The notes beneath the pieces are model-generated. The model worked only from the letters and a program-made list of their open reading frames with translations, made no database searches and was not told where the DNA came from. Source: Mesorhizobium onobrychidis (GTDB lineage: Bacteria > Pseudomonadota > Alphaproteobacteria > Rhizobiales > Rhizobiaceae). From it: a stretch of DNA of 64,000 nucleotides. Made by a program: the position numbers and the translations under genes. The stretch is from contig NZ_CP062229.1 in NCBI RefSeq assembly GCF_024707545.1, forward strand, positions 7,257,238-7,321,237, given 5' to 3'. Positions within the stretch are counted from its first letter, which is position 1, and the number at the start of each line of letters is the position of its first letter. Shown piece after piece: positions 45,515 to 56,016 of the stretch.

Positions 45515-46879
45515 TCAGGCGTAGCGTTTCGAGATGACCCTTTCCAGCGCGCGGATGCCTTGCGCCTCGCCGCCGGCTAGACCGTACGGACGATCGGACG
45601 GATTCCACGCGAAGATGTCGAAATGCGCCCAAGCAGCGGTCTTCTCGACGAAGCGCTTCAGGAAAAGCGCCGCCGTGATAGAGCCGGCGAAACCGTCTGA
45701 CGTGACGTTGTTGATGTCGGCGATCTTCGACGACAGCTTTGCGTCATAAGGTTTCCACAGCGGCATGCGCCATAACGGATCCTCGACCGCGGCGGAAGCC
45801 TCCGCCAGATCGGACGCCAGTGCTTCATCACCGGTGTAGAAAGGCGGCAGATCGGGACCGAGCGCGACGCGAGCAGCCCCCGTCAAGGTCGCCATGTCGA
45901 TCAGCAGCTGCGGCTCGTCGTCGTCTGCCAGTGCCAAGGCGTCCGCCAGCACCAGCCGTCCCTCGGCGTCGGTGTTGCCGATCTCGACGGTGATGCCCTT
46001 GCGGCTCACCAGCACGTCGCCGGGCCGGAAGGCGTTGCCGGCGATCGAATTCTCGACCGCCGGGATCAGCACACGCAGCCGGACCTTCAGCCCGGCGGCC
46101 ATGATCATCGAAGCAAGGCCCAACACGTTGGCCGCGCCACCCATGTCCTTCTTCATCAGGAGCATGCCCGAGGACGGCTTGATGTCGAGGCCACCGGTAT
46201 CGAAGCAGACGCCCTTGCCGACCAGCGTCACCTTCGGGGCGTTCTTCGGTCCCCAAATCATGTCGATCAGCCGCGGCGCACCGACGGAAGCGCGGCCGAC
46301 GGCATGGATCATCGGAAAGTTGTTCTTGAGCAGATCGTCGCCCTTGGTCACCGACACTTCGGCCTTGTACGTCCTGGCCAGCATCCGCACCGCTTTCTCC
46401 AGTTCGTCAGGTCCCATGTCGCTGGTCGGCGTGTTGACCAGATCGCGCGTCAGGAAGACGCCATCGGCAGTTCGGCGAACACGCGCCGCGTCGGCGCCGG
46501 ACGGCAGCGAAAAACGCAGCGCCTTGCCGGGTTTTTTGCCGTAGCGGGTGAAGACATAGCCGCCGAGCGCCAGTGCGACGGCCACCAGTTCCGGTTCGGA
46601 GGGTGCCGAGGCGAAATGCCAGTCGCCTTCGGGCAAGGCTCTCGCCAGCGCACCGATGGCAAGCGCGCCTTCGCCATCGCCCGTGCCGAACAGGGCGCCG
46701 GCAAGCGCGCCGTTTTCGTCGGGTACAATCAGCGTCCTGCCGGCCTCACCGGAAAAGCCGTTGGCCTTGGCCCATGCGAGCGAGGACGAGGCAAGGCCCG
46801 CTGCATCCAGTCTATCCTTCGCCACCAGGTGAACCGGCAGCGTGGTCTTCAGTTTTCCCTCGATGAATTCGACTGGCAT
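45515..46879 (-). CDS. Leucyl aminopeptidase family protein (M17)
   Basis: Cytosolic two-metal aminopeptidase of 454 residues. The M17 signature NTDAEGRLVLADAL is near residue 306; metal and bicarbonate ligands are in VGKGVCFDTGGLDIKPSSGMLLMKKDMGGAA (Lys, Asp, Asp, Lys). The N-terminal domain is the short divergent type. It is divergent from tadD. Confidence 0.92.
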   Translation of the reverse strand: MPVEFIEGKLKTTLPVHLVAKDRLDAAGLASSSLAWAKANGFSGEAGRTLIVPDENGALAGALFGTGDGEGALAIGALARALPEGDWHFASAPSEPELVAVALALGGYVFTRYGKKPGKALRFSLPSGADAARVRRTADGVFLTRDLVNTPTSDMGPDELEKAVRMLARTYKAEVSVTKGDDLLKNNFPMIHAVGRASVGAPRLIDMIWGPKNAPKVTLVGKGVCFDTGGLDIKPSSGMLLMKKDMGGAANVLGLASMIMAAGLKVRLRVLIPAVENSIAGNAFRPGDVLVSRKGITVEIGNTDAEGRLVLADALALADDDEPQLLIDMATLTGAARVALGPDLPPFYTGDEALASDLAEASAAVEDPLWRMPLWKPYDAKLSSKIADINNVTSDGFAGSITAALFLKRFVEKTAAWAHFDIFAWNPSDRPYGLAGGEAQGIRALERVISKRYA

Positions 46880-46912
46880 TCGATGGCCTCCGGCTTCCGA
46901 GTCGGCGCTTTT

Positions 46913-46927
46913 TTAACTGTCCGTTAG
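46913..46927. promoter_or_regulatory. CtrA-like site upstream of tadD
   Basis: TTAA-CTGTCCG-TTAG matches seven of eight consensus bases, 76-90 bases before tadD, with a further GTTAAC just after it. Confidence 0.45.
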
Positions 46928-46997
46928 GGTTAACAGAATATTTCTGCGGGAGGGAAGATGGCCATGTAACGGCCACGTACACGAATGGAGGCCCCTG

Positions 46998-47825
46998 GTG
47001 CAGATGCCGACCAACCGCATGACGAACGCCACGGGGAAGCGGCTGATCACCACGGCGCTCATAATAGCGCTCGCTGCAAGCGTTGCAGGCTGCGGGACCA
47101 GCAAGTTGACAACCGGCTCGATCGGACGCACCAGCGGCAAACCCTTGGAAACCATGTCGGCCGGCGAGTTGCACAAGGCGACGATCGCGCTCGGTCAGTC
47201 CTACGCCAAGAACCCCAACGACAAGCGGATCGCGACGAATTATGCCGCGGCGCTGCAAATGGATGGCGACGCCGACCAATCGCTCGCCGTGATGCGCAAA
47301 CTGGCGATCGCCCTGCCGAAGGACCGCGACGTGCTCGCCGCCTATGGCAAGGCACTGGCCGCCAATGGGCAGTTCGAGCCGGCGCTCGACGCGGTGCGCC
47401 GCGCGCAGACACCGGAATATCCCGACTGGAAGCTGGTGTCGGCGGAAGCGGCGATTCTCGACCAGCTTGGCCAGAGAGACGAGGCGCGCCAGAATTACCG
47501 CAAGGCGCTTGACCTCAAGCCGAACGAACCTTCGATCCTTTCCAATCTCGGCATGTCCTATGTGCTGGAAGGTGATCTGCGCACGGCTGAAACCTATATG
47601 CGCTCGGCCGCCCAGCAGCCGAACGCCGACAGCCGCGTCCGCCAGAACCTGGCGCTAGTCGTCGGTCTGCAGGGCCGTTTCGACGAGGCCGAGAAAATCG
47701 CTTCTCAGGAGCTCTCGCCCGACCAGGCGCAGGCGAACGTGGCTTACCTTCGCCAGATGCTCGCCCAGCAGAACGCCTGGAGCCAGCTCAAGGACCAGGA
47801 CAAGGCAAAGCCTGCCACCAACTAA
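46998..47825 (+). CDS. tadD: Tad pilus assembly lipoprotein TadD (TPR protein)
   Basis: A 275-residue outer-membrane lipoprotein with signal and lipobox (LIIALAASVAGC, Cys about residue 34) and several TPR motifs (RIATNYAAALQMDGD, LSNLGMSYVLEGDLRTAETYM). TadD is the likely pilotin-type assembly factor of the Tad secretion channel. Start GTG at 46998 or ATG two codons on. It faces the rest of the tad genes. Confidence 0.88.
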   Translation: MQMPTNRMTNATGKRLITTALIIALAASVAGCGTSKLTTGSIGRTSGKPLETMSAGELHKATIALGQSYAKNPNDKRIATNYAAALQMDGDADQSLAVMRKLAIALPKDRDVLAAYGKALAANGQFEPALDAVRRAQTPEYPDWKLVSAEAAILDQLGQRDEARQNYRKALDLKPNEPSILSNLGMSYVLEGDLRTAETYMRSAAQQPNADSRVRQNLALVVGLQGRFDEAEKIASQELSPDQAQANVAYLRQMLAQQNAWSQLKDQDKAKPATN

Positions 47826-47883
47826 CTACGCCGGCTTTGCTTCGAACCGCCAGTTCCTCGACTCATCGACATGCTGGAAATAC

Positions 47884-47913
47884 AAAGCCGCGCTGCATCA
47901 GCACCGCGGCTTT
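47884..47913. terminator. Bidirectional terminator between tadD and tadC
   Basis: AAAGCCGCG (47884-47892) and CGCGGCTTT (47905-47913) are perfect arms with a 12-base loop, giving A/T ends in both directions between convergent genes. Confidence 0.7.
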
Positions 47914-47938
47914 CGCATGTGTTGTCGCCTTGGCGAGG

Positions 47939-48955
47939 CTATTGGCTGCTCGATGTCGGCTGGTCGCCGAAGATGCCGCGCTGGCTCACCTGGATTCCGG
48001 CGGGGCCCAGGATGATGGCGAACAGCACCGGCAGGAAGAACAGGATCATTGGCACGGTGAGCTTCGGCGGCAAGGCCGCGGCCTTCTTCTCGGCAGCGTT
48101 CATGCGCATGTCGCGGCTTTCGCCGGCAAGCACGCGCAGCGCGTGCGCCACCGGCGTGCCGTAGCGCTCGGCCTGGACCAGCGCCTGCGACACCGACTTG
48201 ACCGATTCCAGGCCGGTGCGGCTTGCAAGGTTTTCGTAAGCCTGCTTGCGTTCCTGCAAGTAGGAAAGCTCGGCATTGGTCAGGATGAACTCTTCGGCAA
48301 GTGCCACCGATTGCGCGCCGATTTCGTCCGCGACCTTGCGAAACGCCGCCTCCACCGACATGCCGGATTCGACGCAGATCAGCATCAGATCGAGCGCGTC
48401 CGGCCAGGCCATCTGGATCGACTGCTTGCGCTTGGTGGCGCGGTTGTTGACATAGAGCACCGGCGCGTAAAAACCGGCATAGGCGACGACGATACAGACG
48501 AACAATTTGATGAGAGGCGGCTGCTCCGGCAAACCCCCGAGCACGAACAGATACATCGCAGCCAGGGCAAAGCCGACAAAGGGCAGGACCAGACGGAAGA
48601 AAAGGAAACGCGTCAGCGGATTCTGCCCGCGAAAGCCAGCAACCTTGAGTTTCTGCAAGGTGCCTTCATCGGCCAGGGCGCGCCTCAGGTCCAGCCGATC
48701 GACAATATTGCGCATGCCGATCGACTGTTCCTCGCGCAGGCCCTTGCCGCGGCGATCGGCCTCGACGGCAAGCCGCGCACGCTGCTTGGCGCGCAATTCG
48801 TCGCGCTCCAGCGCCACGGATTTCATGCGCGCCTTGAGCTGGTTTCCGCCAAAGGCAGGCAGCAGCGTGAAGAAGGTCGCAAACACCGCGATGCCGACCA
48901 ACAAGGCAATCAGGAACGCCGGGTCGGTAAGGGTCTGGACGACGTTCTCAGTCAT
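47939..48955 (-). CDS. tadC: Tad pilus inner-membrane platform protein TadC
   Basis: A 338-residue protein with type II secretion F domains: AWPDALDLMLICVESGMSVEAAF, ERYGTPVAHALRVLAGESRDMR, and four membrane helices at both ends. With TadB it forms the platform on which the CpaF ATPase acts. It starts 13 bases after tadB. Confidence 0.93.
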   Translation of the reverse strand: MTENVVQTLTDPAFLIALLVGIAVFATFFTLLPAFGGNQLKARMKSVALERDELRAKQRARLAVEADRRGKGLREEQSIGMRNIVDRLDLRRALADEGTLQKLKVAGFRGQNPLTRFLFFRLVLPFVGFALAAMYLFVLGGLPEQPPLIKLFVCIVVAYAGFYAPVLYVNNRATKRKQSIQMAWPDALDLMLICVESGMSVEAAFRKVADEIGAQSVALAEEFILTNAELSYLQERKQAYENLASRTGLESVKSVSQALVQAERYGTPVAHALRVLAGESRDMRMNAAEKKAAALPPKLTVPMILFFLPVLFAIILGPAGIQVSQRGIFGDQPTSSSQ

Positions 48956-48967
48956 ACGCTCGAAATC

Positions 48968-49981
48968 CTAAACTTCGAAGTTCATCATCTTGCGCATCAC
49001 CAGGATGCCGATCGACATCCAGGCCGCCGAGCAGCCGAGGATCAGATTGCCGGCGCTGGTGGTAAACAGAGGCATGATGTAGTTCGGGCTTGTCAGGTAG
49101 ACGAGAAAGGCGACAACGAACGGCAACGCGCCGATGATCACGGCGGACGCCTTCGCTTCCATGGACAGCGCCTGGACCTTGGCCTTCATTTTCTTGCGGT
49201 CGCGAAGCACGCGCGAAAGATTGCCCAGCGCCTCGGAAAGATTGCCGCCGGCCTGGGACTGGATCTGGATGACGATGCCGAAGAAGCTCGCTTCCGTGCA
49301 CGGCATCGTTTCGGCCATACGCATGCTGGCGTCGGGGATCGACAGGCCCATCTGCTGCGAATCGACGATGCGGCGGAACTCGGTCTTGACCGGTTCAGGG
49401 GCTTCGTTGGCGATCAGGCGGACGGCGTCGTTCAGCGGCAGGCCGGATTTGACTGCACGCACGATGATGTCGAGCGCGTTCGGAAATTCGTTGAGGAACG
49501 CCTTCACCCGGCGGGCGCGGCAAAACGAGACGAACCAGCGTGGCAGGCCGAGGACGCCGACCAGCAGCGCACCGGGCAAGACATAAAGCGGCGCGCCGAG
49601 GAAATAGGCAAGAAACGTCAGGACGACGCCGCAAACCGCCGAGTAGAGATAGAAGCGCTCAAGCGACATCTTCATGCCCGCCTGACGAATCTGGGCCTTC
49701 AGTGGCGGCTTTTTGACGACACTCTGGTTGGTTTTTTGCTTCTGTTCGAGGTCCTTCAGTGAATCCTGAACCGATTTGCGCCGCTTGGCCGCTTCCGCCA
49801 CGCGATCGCGCGAGGCCTTGACGACGGCGCCATCCGTCTCGGCGGTCTTGATCGTTTCAAGCCGCCTGCCGACTTGCTTCTCGGTGCTGATCTGGTTGAA
49901 CAGAAAAGCATAGGCCACCGCGCCGGCGCTGAAGCCGGCGAGCACGATGAATGCCAATACGGTGCCGTCAATCCCGAACAT
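48968..49981 (-). CDS. tadB: Tad pilus inner-membrane platform protein TadB
   Basis: A 337-residue T2SF-domain protein: FPNALDIIVRAVKSGLPLNDAVRLIA and QSQAGGNLSEALGNLSRVLRDRKKMKAKV, with an N-terminal helix, a cytoplasmic coiled region and C-terminal helices. Partner of TadC, 29 bases after cpaF. Confidence 0.93.
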   Translation of the reverse strand: MFGIDGTVLAFIVLAGFSAGAVAYAFLFNQISTEKQVGRRLETIKTAETDGAVVKASRDRVAEAAKRRKSVQDSLKDLEQKQKTNQSVVKKPPLKAQIRQAGMKMSLERFYLYSAVCGVVLTFLAYFLGAPLYVLPGALLVGVLGLPRWFVSFCRARRVKAFLNEFPNALDIIVRAVKSGLPLNDAVRLIANEAPEPVKTEFRRIVDSQQMGLSIPDASMRMAETMPCTEASFFGIVIQIQSQAGGNLSEALGNLSRVLRDRKKMKAKVQALSMEAKASAVIIGALPFVVAFLVYLTSPNYIMPLFTTSAGNLILGCSAAWMSIGILVMRKMMNFEV

Positions 49982-50010
49982 CGACCTTGGCCCCTACGCC
50001 TCCAAATGCA

Positions 50011-51519
50011 TCAGTCAGCGCGCTTCTCCATCGCCTCGAGCGCGTTGGCGAGGCGCTGTTCCTCACCATAGTAGCGGGCGCGGTCCCAGAAATGCGGGCG
50101 CCCAATACCTGTCGACACGTGCTCACCCAGCAGCCTGCCATTCACGTCCTCGCCCTTTATGTTGTAGAGGACGATGTCCTGCGTGATGATGACGTCGCCC
50201 TCCATTCCGATCACCTCGGTGATGTGGGTGATGCGCCGCGATCCGTCGCGCAGGCGTGCGGCCTGGATGATCACGTCCACGGAACCGACAACGATTTCAC
50301 GGACGGTTTTCTGCGGCAGCGTAAAGCCGCCCATCGCGATCATCGATTCGATACGGTTCAGGCATTCGCGCGGGCTGTTCGAGTGGATCGTGCCCATCGA
50401 GCCGTCGTGACCGGTGTTCATCGCCTGCAGAAGATCGAACACCTCAGGTCCGCGCACTTCGCCGACGATGATGCGCTCGGGCCGCATGCGCAGGCAGTTC
50501 TTGACCAGGTCGCGCATGGTCACCTCGCCCTCACCCTCGAGGTTGGGCGGGCGGGTTTCCAGACGTACGACATGCGGCTGCTGCAGTTGCAGCTCGGCCG
50601 AGTCCTCACAGGTGATGACGCGCTCCTCGCGGTCGATATAGTTGGTCAGGCAGTTGAGCAGCGTGGTCTTGCCGGAACCGGTACCGCCCGAAATGACGAT
50701 GTTGCAGCGGACGCGTCCAATGATCTTGAGAATTTCGGCGCCGTGCGGCGAAATGGCGCCGAACTTGACCAGCTGGTCGAGCGTCAGCTTGTCCTTCTTG
50801 AACTTGCGGATGGTGAGCGCGGTGCCGTCGATGGCGAGCGGCGGCGCGATGACATTGACGCGGGAGCCATCGGGAAGGCGTGCGTCGCAGATCGGGCTCG
50901 ATTCATCGACGCGGCGGCCAACCTGGCTGACGATGCGCTGACAGATGTTGAGAAGCTGCTGGTTGTCGCGGAAACGGATGCCGGTCTGCTCGACCTTGCC
51001 GTTGACCTCGATGTAGACGTTCTTGGAACCGTTGACCATGATGTCGGCGATGTCGTCGCGGGCGAGCAATGGTTCCAGCGGCCCGTAACCCAGCACGTCA
51101 TTGCAGATGTCCTCGAGCAGTTCTTCCTGCTCGGCGATCGACATCGCGAAATTCTTGATCGCGATGATGTCGTTGACGATGTCGCGGATTTCCTCGCGTG
51201 CGCTTTCGGGATCGAGCTTGGCGAGCTGCGACAGGTCGATCGTGTCAATGAGCGCGGAAAAGACCTGGCTCTTGGTATCGTAGTAGGTTTCGCTCTTTTG
51301 GCGCTGGACCTTTTTTGGCTCCGGCGCCAATGGCGGTGCCTCGACCGCACGGCGCGCAGGCGGCGCAGCAAACGCGCCAAGCGACGGCGGCGGTGCGGGC
51401 TTGGCAAGAACCGACGATTCTGCAGAGCTTGCCGCCGCTGGCGTGGCAGGCGCAGGTGCCGGCTGACGGAATTCCGGGGTGAACCGGCTGCCGTCGTCGC
51501 TGCCTCTTTTACCAAACAT
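50011..51519 (-). CDS. cpaF: Tad pilus ATPase CpaF/TadA
   Basis: Secretion ATPase of 502 residues that powers pilus extension and, in Tad systems, retraction. It has a disordered Pro/Ala N-terminus, Walker [13 protein letters not shown] near 280, the Asp box CEDSAELQL, Walker [16 protein letters not shown] and the His box [13 protein letters not shown]. It lies between cpaE and tadB. Confidence 0.96.
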   Translation of the reverse strand: MFGKRGSDDGSRFTPEFRQPAPAPATPAAASSAESSVLAKPAPPPSLGAFAAPPARRAVEAPPLAPEPKKVQRQKSETYYDTKSQVFSALIDTIDLSQLAKLDPESAREEIRDIVNDIIAIKNFAMSIAEQEELLEDICNDVLGYGPLEPLLARDDIADIMVNGSKNVYIEVNGKVEQTGIRFRDNQQLLNICQRIVSQVGRRVDESSPICDARLPDGSRVNVIAPPLAIDGTALTIRKFKKDKLTLDQLVKFGAISPHGAEILKIIGRVRCNIVISGGTGSGKTTLLNCLTNYIDREERVITCEDSAELQLQQPHVVRLETRPPNLEGEGEVTMRDLVKNCLRMRPERIIVGEVRGPEVFDLLQAMNTGHDGSMGTIHSNSPRECLNRIESMIAMGGFTLPQKTVREIVVGSVDVIIQAARLRDGSRRITHITEVIGMEGDVIITQDIVLYNIKGEDVNGRLLGEHVSTGIGRPHFWDRARYYGEEQRLANALEAMEKRAD

Positions 51520-51548
51520 GATCGACTACCAATTCCGCTCCGAAAGCA

Positions 51549-52832
51549 TCACTTCTTGCTGCGCGAGAGCTTGCCAAGGAGATTGCCGAGGCCCGCTTTC
51601 TTTCTTGGCTTGATTTCGCTGCGCCCGGTCAGCACATGCGCAATCTCGTTGATCGTGCCTACAACCGGGTTCTTGGCATCCATTTCGCCGAGCATGCGCC
51701 CGTTGTTGGCGGCGTTTCCGAACAGCAGCGGCTCGAAAGGAATAACCGACATCGGCGACAGGCCGAGCGAGTCGGCGAAGTCGGATGACGCAATCTCCGG
51801 ACGCTTTGGCACGCCGGCCTGATTGATGATCAGCTTCGGCGGTGGATCGTTCGGGCGAAGCCGCTTGAACATGTCGACCAGATTCTTGGTATTGCGCAGA
51901 TTGGCCAGCTCCGGCGTCGCCGTGATCACGATGTCGTCGGCCTTGGTCAGCGTGTTCTTGGTCCAGCCTGTCCAGACGTGCGGGACATCGAGCACCAGAA
52001 GCGGCACGCTGCGCTGGGCCGTGTCGATAAGCTGCGTGAAAGCGTCGGGATCGAAATCGTAGACCCGTTCGAGCGTTGAAGGCGCTGCAAGCAGCGACAG
52101 ATGCTGGGCGCACTGGGCAAGCAGCCGATCGAGATAGACCTCGTCGATGCGCTCCGGTGAGAAAACCGCTTCGGCAATGCCTTGCGCGGGATCCTGATCG
52201 AAATTGATGTTGGCCGTTCCGAAAGCCAGGTCGAGATCGGCGACAACCACTTCGGACTTGAACAGCGACGACATCGCCCAGGCCACATTGTGGGCAATGG
52301 TCGAGGAGCCGACTCCCCCCTTGGCGCCGATGAAGGCGATCGAGCGGCCGATCGGCTCGGCTTCCGGATCAACGAAAATCGTCGATATCACGCTGACGAT
52401 ATCGGCCATCGACACCGGCGCGATGACATATTCGGAAATGCCGGAGCGGATGAGCTCGCGATAAAGCCCGACGTCATTGTAATGGCCTATGACCACGACC
52501 TTCGAGGTCGGATCGCAATATTCGGAGAGCTGCGTGAGCTGCTCCAGCAATTGCGTCGGCTCGCTGCGCGATTCCAGCAGGATCAGGTTTGGCGTCGGCG
52601 CTGATTGGTAGAATTCGATGGCGGTGGCGATGCCGCCCATATGGACCTTCAGATGGGCCTTCGCCATGCGACGATCCTCGCCGGCGCGCTCGACCGGATT
52701 GGCAACGCCCTCGGTCTCGCAAAATGCCTGGATCGAGATGCGCGGAATCGGCCGCAGCGCCTGCATGGCGGCGATGTCCTGCTGCGAGGTTTCGCCACCA
52801 TCCACCGCCGTGTCGTAGGCTAGATTGCTCAT
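51549..52832 (-). CDS. cpaE: Tad pilus localization protein CpaE/TadZ
   Basis: A 427-residue MinD/ParA-like protein with a receiver-like N-domain and a deviant Walker A (GAKGGVGSSTIAHNVAW, near 170) that places the pilus machine at the pole. The ATG at 52832 has GGAG upstream; the longer frame starts at a TTG inside that site. It is 26 bases after cpaD. Confidence 0.92.
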   Translation of the reverse strand: MSNLAYDTAVDGGETSQQDIAAMQALRPIPRISIQAFCETEGVANPVERAGEDRRMAKAHLKVHMGGIATAIEFYQSAPTPNLILLESRSEPTQLLEQLTQLSEYCDPTSKVVVIGHYNDVGLYRELIRSGISEYVIAPVSMADIVSVISTIFVDPEAEPIGRSIAFIGAKGGVGSSTIAHNVAWAMSSLFKSEVVVADLDLAFGTANINFDQDPAQGIAEAVFSPERIDEVYLDRLLAQCAQHLSLLAAPSTLERVYDFDPDAFTQLIDTAQRSVPLLVLDVPHVWTGWTKNTLTKADDIVITATPELANLRNTKNLVDMFKRLRPNDPPPKLIINQAGVPKRPEIASSDFADSLGLSPMSVIPFEPLLFGNAANNGRMLGEMDAKNPVVGTINEIAHVLTGRSEIKPRKKAGLGNLLGKLSRSKK

Positions 52833-52858
52833 GTCCGCGTGCTCCAACCTGCGATCGA

Positions 52859-53581
52859 TCAGTAGTCGACTTCTGTTTCCGGGATCGGCGAATAGAACGG
52901 GGCGTTTTGATAGCCATCAATGACGACGTCACGCCTTTCGGCATCGATGGGTGTCTGTTTACGCGGCCCGAGCAGATCGGTCGGATTGGCCATCTGGGCG
53001 GCAAGATTGTTCTGATACGAGCAGCCGAAATCGGCATAGTGCTTGTTTTCCGACGTCTGCAGCAGGTCTTCAGGCCAGCGTCCGCATTTGTCGGTCTGCG
53101 CCTTCACCGTGACATAGGCGACGCGGATCGGCGCAGACGCTTCGGCCGAAGCCGACTGGTAGGTGGTGATGATGATCCGGTTCCGGCTGATACCGCTGGC
53201 AATCGCAAGTCTGGCGAAATCGCGACCGGCCGCGGTCGCGGCGATCTCGTTGGCCGAACCGCTCGGGATCGAGATCGTCAGGGTCGGAGCGGCGCTATTG
53301 TCGTAGCCGTCCAGAAAGCCCAGAAGCGTGTCGCGCTGAGATCCGGTCATGCCGCGATCGCCGGCGCCGACCGGAAGATCGATCTTCTCGTTCTTCTCAG
53401 CAATCACGATCGGATGGGTGGTGCGATAATCGTCCGGAACAGCGCCGACCGTGATGCTGTCCCGGTTGGCGCAGCCCGCCAGCAGTGCCGCAACCGCCAG
53501 GACCGGAATGGCCGGCCGGCAGATCCGCGAACGGCCGGACCGCGCCGCTGCGGTGATCGTCCTCAACGCTGACTGAGACAT
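52859..53581 (-). CDS. cpaD: Tad pilus lipoprotein CpaD
   Basis: A 240-residue lipoprotein: signal with lipobox AVAALLAGC (Cys about 37), then the CpaD domain (PDDYRTTHPIVIAEKNEKIDLPVG) and FGCSYQNNLAAQMANPTDLLGPR. It supports the CpaC secretin in the outer membrane. Confidence 0.93.
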   Translation of the reverse strand: MSQSALRTITAAARSGRSRICRPAIPVLAVAALLAGCANRDSITVGAVPDDYRTTHPIVIAEKNEKIDLPVGAGDRGMTGSQRDTLLGFLDGYDNSAAPTLTISIPSGSANEIAATAAGRDFARLAIASGISRNRIIITTYQSASAEASAPIRVAYVTVKAQTDKCGRWPEDLLQTSENKHYADFGCSYQNNLAAQMANPTDLLGPRKQTPIDAERRDVVIDGYQNAPFYSPIPETEVDY

Positions 53582-53595
53582 GTCCGCTTCCCCGC

Positions 53596-55137
53596 TTACT
53601 TGTAGATGAAGCCGACAACGCCGTGGTAACGGCCGTTGGGCTTGTCGGTTTGCATGGTGCCGTAGACGCGATTGACACGGCCTAGAAACATGCCGGCGCC
53701 ATCGCTGGCGGCGTTGAAATTGTCGTCCGGCTTGGCAAGGGCGTTGCGCGTCACCGGCTTCACCAGGTAGGGGGTGATGATGATGACAAGCTCGGTCTCG
53801 TTGCGGACGAAGTCCCGGCTGCGGAACAGCGTGCCAAGCACTGGGATCTTGGTCAGCCCGGGCAGCCCGGCGACCGCCTGTCTGATGTCGTCCCGAACCA
53901 GGCCGGCGATCATCATCGAGCCGCCCGAAGGCAGTTCAACGGTGGTGTCTGCCAGCCGCTTGCGGATCGACAGCAAAGTGGTGCCGGGCAAGTCACCGGC
54001 CGCTTCGAGCACTGTGGCGCCTTCCATCGTAGGCTCCGAAACCGACGTCCTCACCTTAAGGCTGATGCGGCCCGCCGAGAGCACGACAGGCTGGAATTCG
54101 AGGCCAATTCCATATTCAAGGCGTTCGTTGCTGTAAGTAACCTGGCCCGTTATATTGTCGTCTGAAACGTTGCTCGTCCGGCTTGTGATGAGATTGAATT
54201 CACCGCCGACCTTGAATGTCGCTTTTTCGCCCGAAACCGCGGTCAGCGTCGGCTCGGCGAGTGTCTTCATGACGCCGCTCTGCTCCATGGCATTGATATA
54301 CGCCTGAAGTCCGTTTCCGAGCGCATCACCCAGCTGTAAGTTGGAGTACTGCGAAATCGGCTTGCCCAGGCCATAAGGAGGAGAACTCATCGCGCCGAAG
54401 GAGAAGCCGTTGCTGCTGCCGTTGCCGATCAGGTTGACGCCGAGCTGCTTCATGACCGAGCGGCTGACTTCCGCGACCGTCACCTTCAGCGTCACCTGAT
54501 CGTCGCCGACGATCTGCAAGAGGTTGACGATCTGGCTGACGCGACGCTCGGAATCCGGATTGTCGATGTCGACACCGGATTCGGCCGAGCCGCCGGAGGC
54601 GGTCTGTGAATATTGTCCCGTGGTCGCTTCACCGCCGGACACGAAGATGGTGGCCAGATCGACCGCGCGCTTGGCATCCAGGGGAGTGTCCACGGTTCCG
54701 GTCAGGACGACGTTGTCGTTCAGCAATTCGACAGTGATGGCCGATGACGGGATGAAGCGCCTGATATAGTCTTCCAGCCCGGCGACGTCGCGTTCGACTG
54801 CCAGATCCAGGCTGACGATCTGTTCGCCATTGGGGCCGAAGACGAAGATGTTGGTGTCGCCCACCGCCTTTCCGAACAGATAGATGCGCCTGGCGGTGCG
54901 GGTCACAGCATCGGCGACCGCCGGGTTGGCGACGAGAATATCATAGGCATCGCTCGGCAGGTCGATGACCACCGATTTGTTGAGACCGAGCTTGACGCGC
55001 TGGGTGGCCGTCGAAGCCGACACCTCGGCGTTCCTGCCTGCCGCATTCGCCTCGAGGGGGCCATGCGCATTCGTTCCAAGCAGGAACAGGCCGATTGCCG
55101 CAGCCAGGGTGACCGGCAGTCTAGCGTTTAGCCTCAT
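53596..55137 (-). CDS. cpaC: Tad pilus outer-membrane secretin CpaC
   Basis: A 513-residue secretin: signal peptide, N-terminal pilus domain (LNKSVVIDLPSDAYDILVANPAVADAV), a BON-like segment, and the secretin domain ending ELPSGGSMMIAGLVRDD and PVLGTLFRSRDF with TELVIIITPYLVKP. It overlaps the cpaB stop by four bases. A shorter homologue of its N-domain is encoded at 57366-57788. Confidence 0.96.
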   Translation of the reverse strand: MRLNARLPVTLAAAIGLFLLGTNAHGPLEANAAGRNAEVSASTATQRVKLGLNKSVVIDLPSDAYDILVANPAVADAVTRTARRIYLFGKAVGDTNIFVFGPNGEQIVSLDLAVERDVAGLEDYIRRFIPSSAITVELLNDNVVLTGTVDTPLDAKRAVDLATIFVSGGEATTGQYSQTASGGSAESGVDIDNPDSERRVSQIVNLLQIVGDDQVTLKVTVAEVSRSVMKQLGVNLIGNGSSNGFSFGAMSSPPYGLGKPISQYSNLQLGDALGNGLQAYINAMEQSGVMKTLAEPTLTAVSGEKATFKVGGEFNLITSRTSNVSDDNITGQVTYSNERLEYGIGLEFQPVVLSAGRISLKVRTSVSEPTMEGATVLEAAGDLPGTTLLSIRKRLADTTVELPSGGSMMIAGLVRDDIRQAVAGLPGLTKIPVLGTLFRSRDFVRNETELVIIITPYLVKPVTRNALAKPDDNFNAASDGAGMFLGRVNRVYGTMQTDKPNGRYHGVVGFIYK

Positions 55138-55946
55138 TGCCTTGCCCCCACTTCGGAAACCTCGCCCGACTTGATCAATCGCACCGTTCCGCGCCGCCCA
55201 TTGCCGGAAACGAGATAGTCGGCCTCGTCCAGATTCTTCTCCTGGGTGTCGCTGATCGACCGCAGCGCCAATGTCAGGCGATCCGCCATCTGCTGGGCGA
55301 CGGTGATGATTTCCGCCTGCTGCGATGTCAGCTCCAGCGTCGCGGTCTGGCCGACCCTGGTCCTCTTGCCTTCCTCGTCCTCCTGGATGGTCTGGTCGAT
55401 TGCCAGGACGCGAATGTTCTTGAGGATGGTCTCGGTCGTAAAGCCGCTGCCGCCGCCCGCGGCATCGGCTCTGCGGGTCATGATGACGTCGACGAAATCA
55501 TTGGGAAGAATGAAGCCGCCGGCCGAAGTGTCGGCCGATACGGCTGTGGCGACGGCCCGCATGCCGGAGGGCAGGATCGACGACATGAAGCTTTGTCCCT
55601 CGCCGATCAGCTTGGAGCGCCGCAACGGCTCACCGGCATACATCGCCACACGGGCGACGCCGCCTTTCAGCTTCTCAAGCGCTTCGGGCTCTGCGGCGCG
55701 GGTGATGAAATTCGCGTTGATGCCGTCGGCCGGCCAGGACTGCCAACTGATGTTGTTCTCGAGCGGGCTGCCCATCGGAACGTCGCCGGACAGGACAAGC
55801 ACGTCCTGCAGCGCGATTGCCGGCGCCTCGGGGCCGGAATCGACGATTTGAGGCGGCGGAGTCGCCACCATGTTTTTTGCGACATATCCTGCGCCACCCG
55901 CCGCAGCCACCGCCACGCCTAGAATGATAAGTCGGGATGCTGGCAT
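55134..55946 (-). CDS. cpaB: Tad pilus assembly protein CpaB/RcpC
   Basis: A 270-residue protein with an N-terminal membrane helix (RLIILGVAVAAAGGAGYVA), an SAF domain (ALQDVLVLSGDVPMGSPLENNISWQSWPA) and the RcpC domain (GMRAVATAVSADTSAGGFILPNDFVDVIM). I prefer the ATG at 55946 (GAGG nine bases upstream) to the 56009 frame start. First gene of the cpaB-C-D-E-F-tadB-C unit. Confidence 0.92.
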   Translation of the reverse strand: MPASRLIILGVAVAAAGGAGYVAKNMVATPPPQIVDSGPEAPAIALQDVLVLSGDVPMGSPLENNISWQSWPADGINANFITRAAEPEALEKLKGGVARVAMYAGEPLRRSKLIGEGQSFMSSILPSGMRAVATAVSADTSAGGFILPNDFVDVIMTRRADAAGGGSGFTTETILKNIRVLAIDQTIQEDEEGKRTRVGQTATLELTSQQAEIITVAQQMADRLTLALRSISDTQEKNLDEADYLVSGNGRRGTVRLIKSGEVSEVGARQ

Positions 55947-56016
55947 CTGTCCGAACCTCGCCTTGGCAAACAACCTCGCCAAGCCGGACCATGCAGCGGC
56001 AATCGTCAAAACAAGG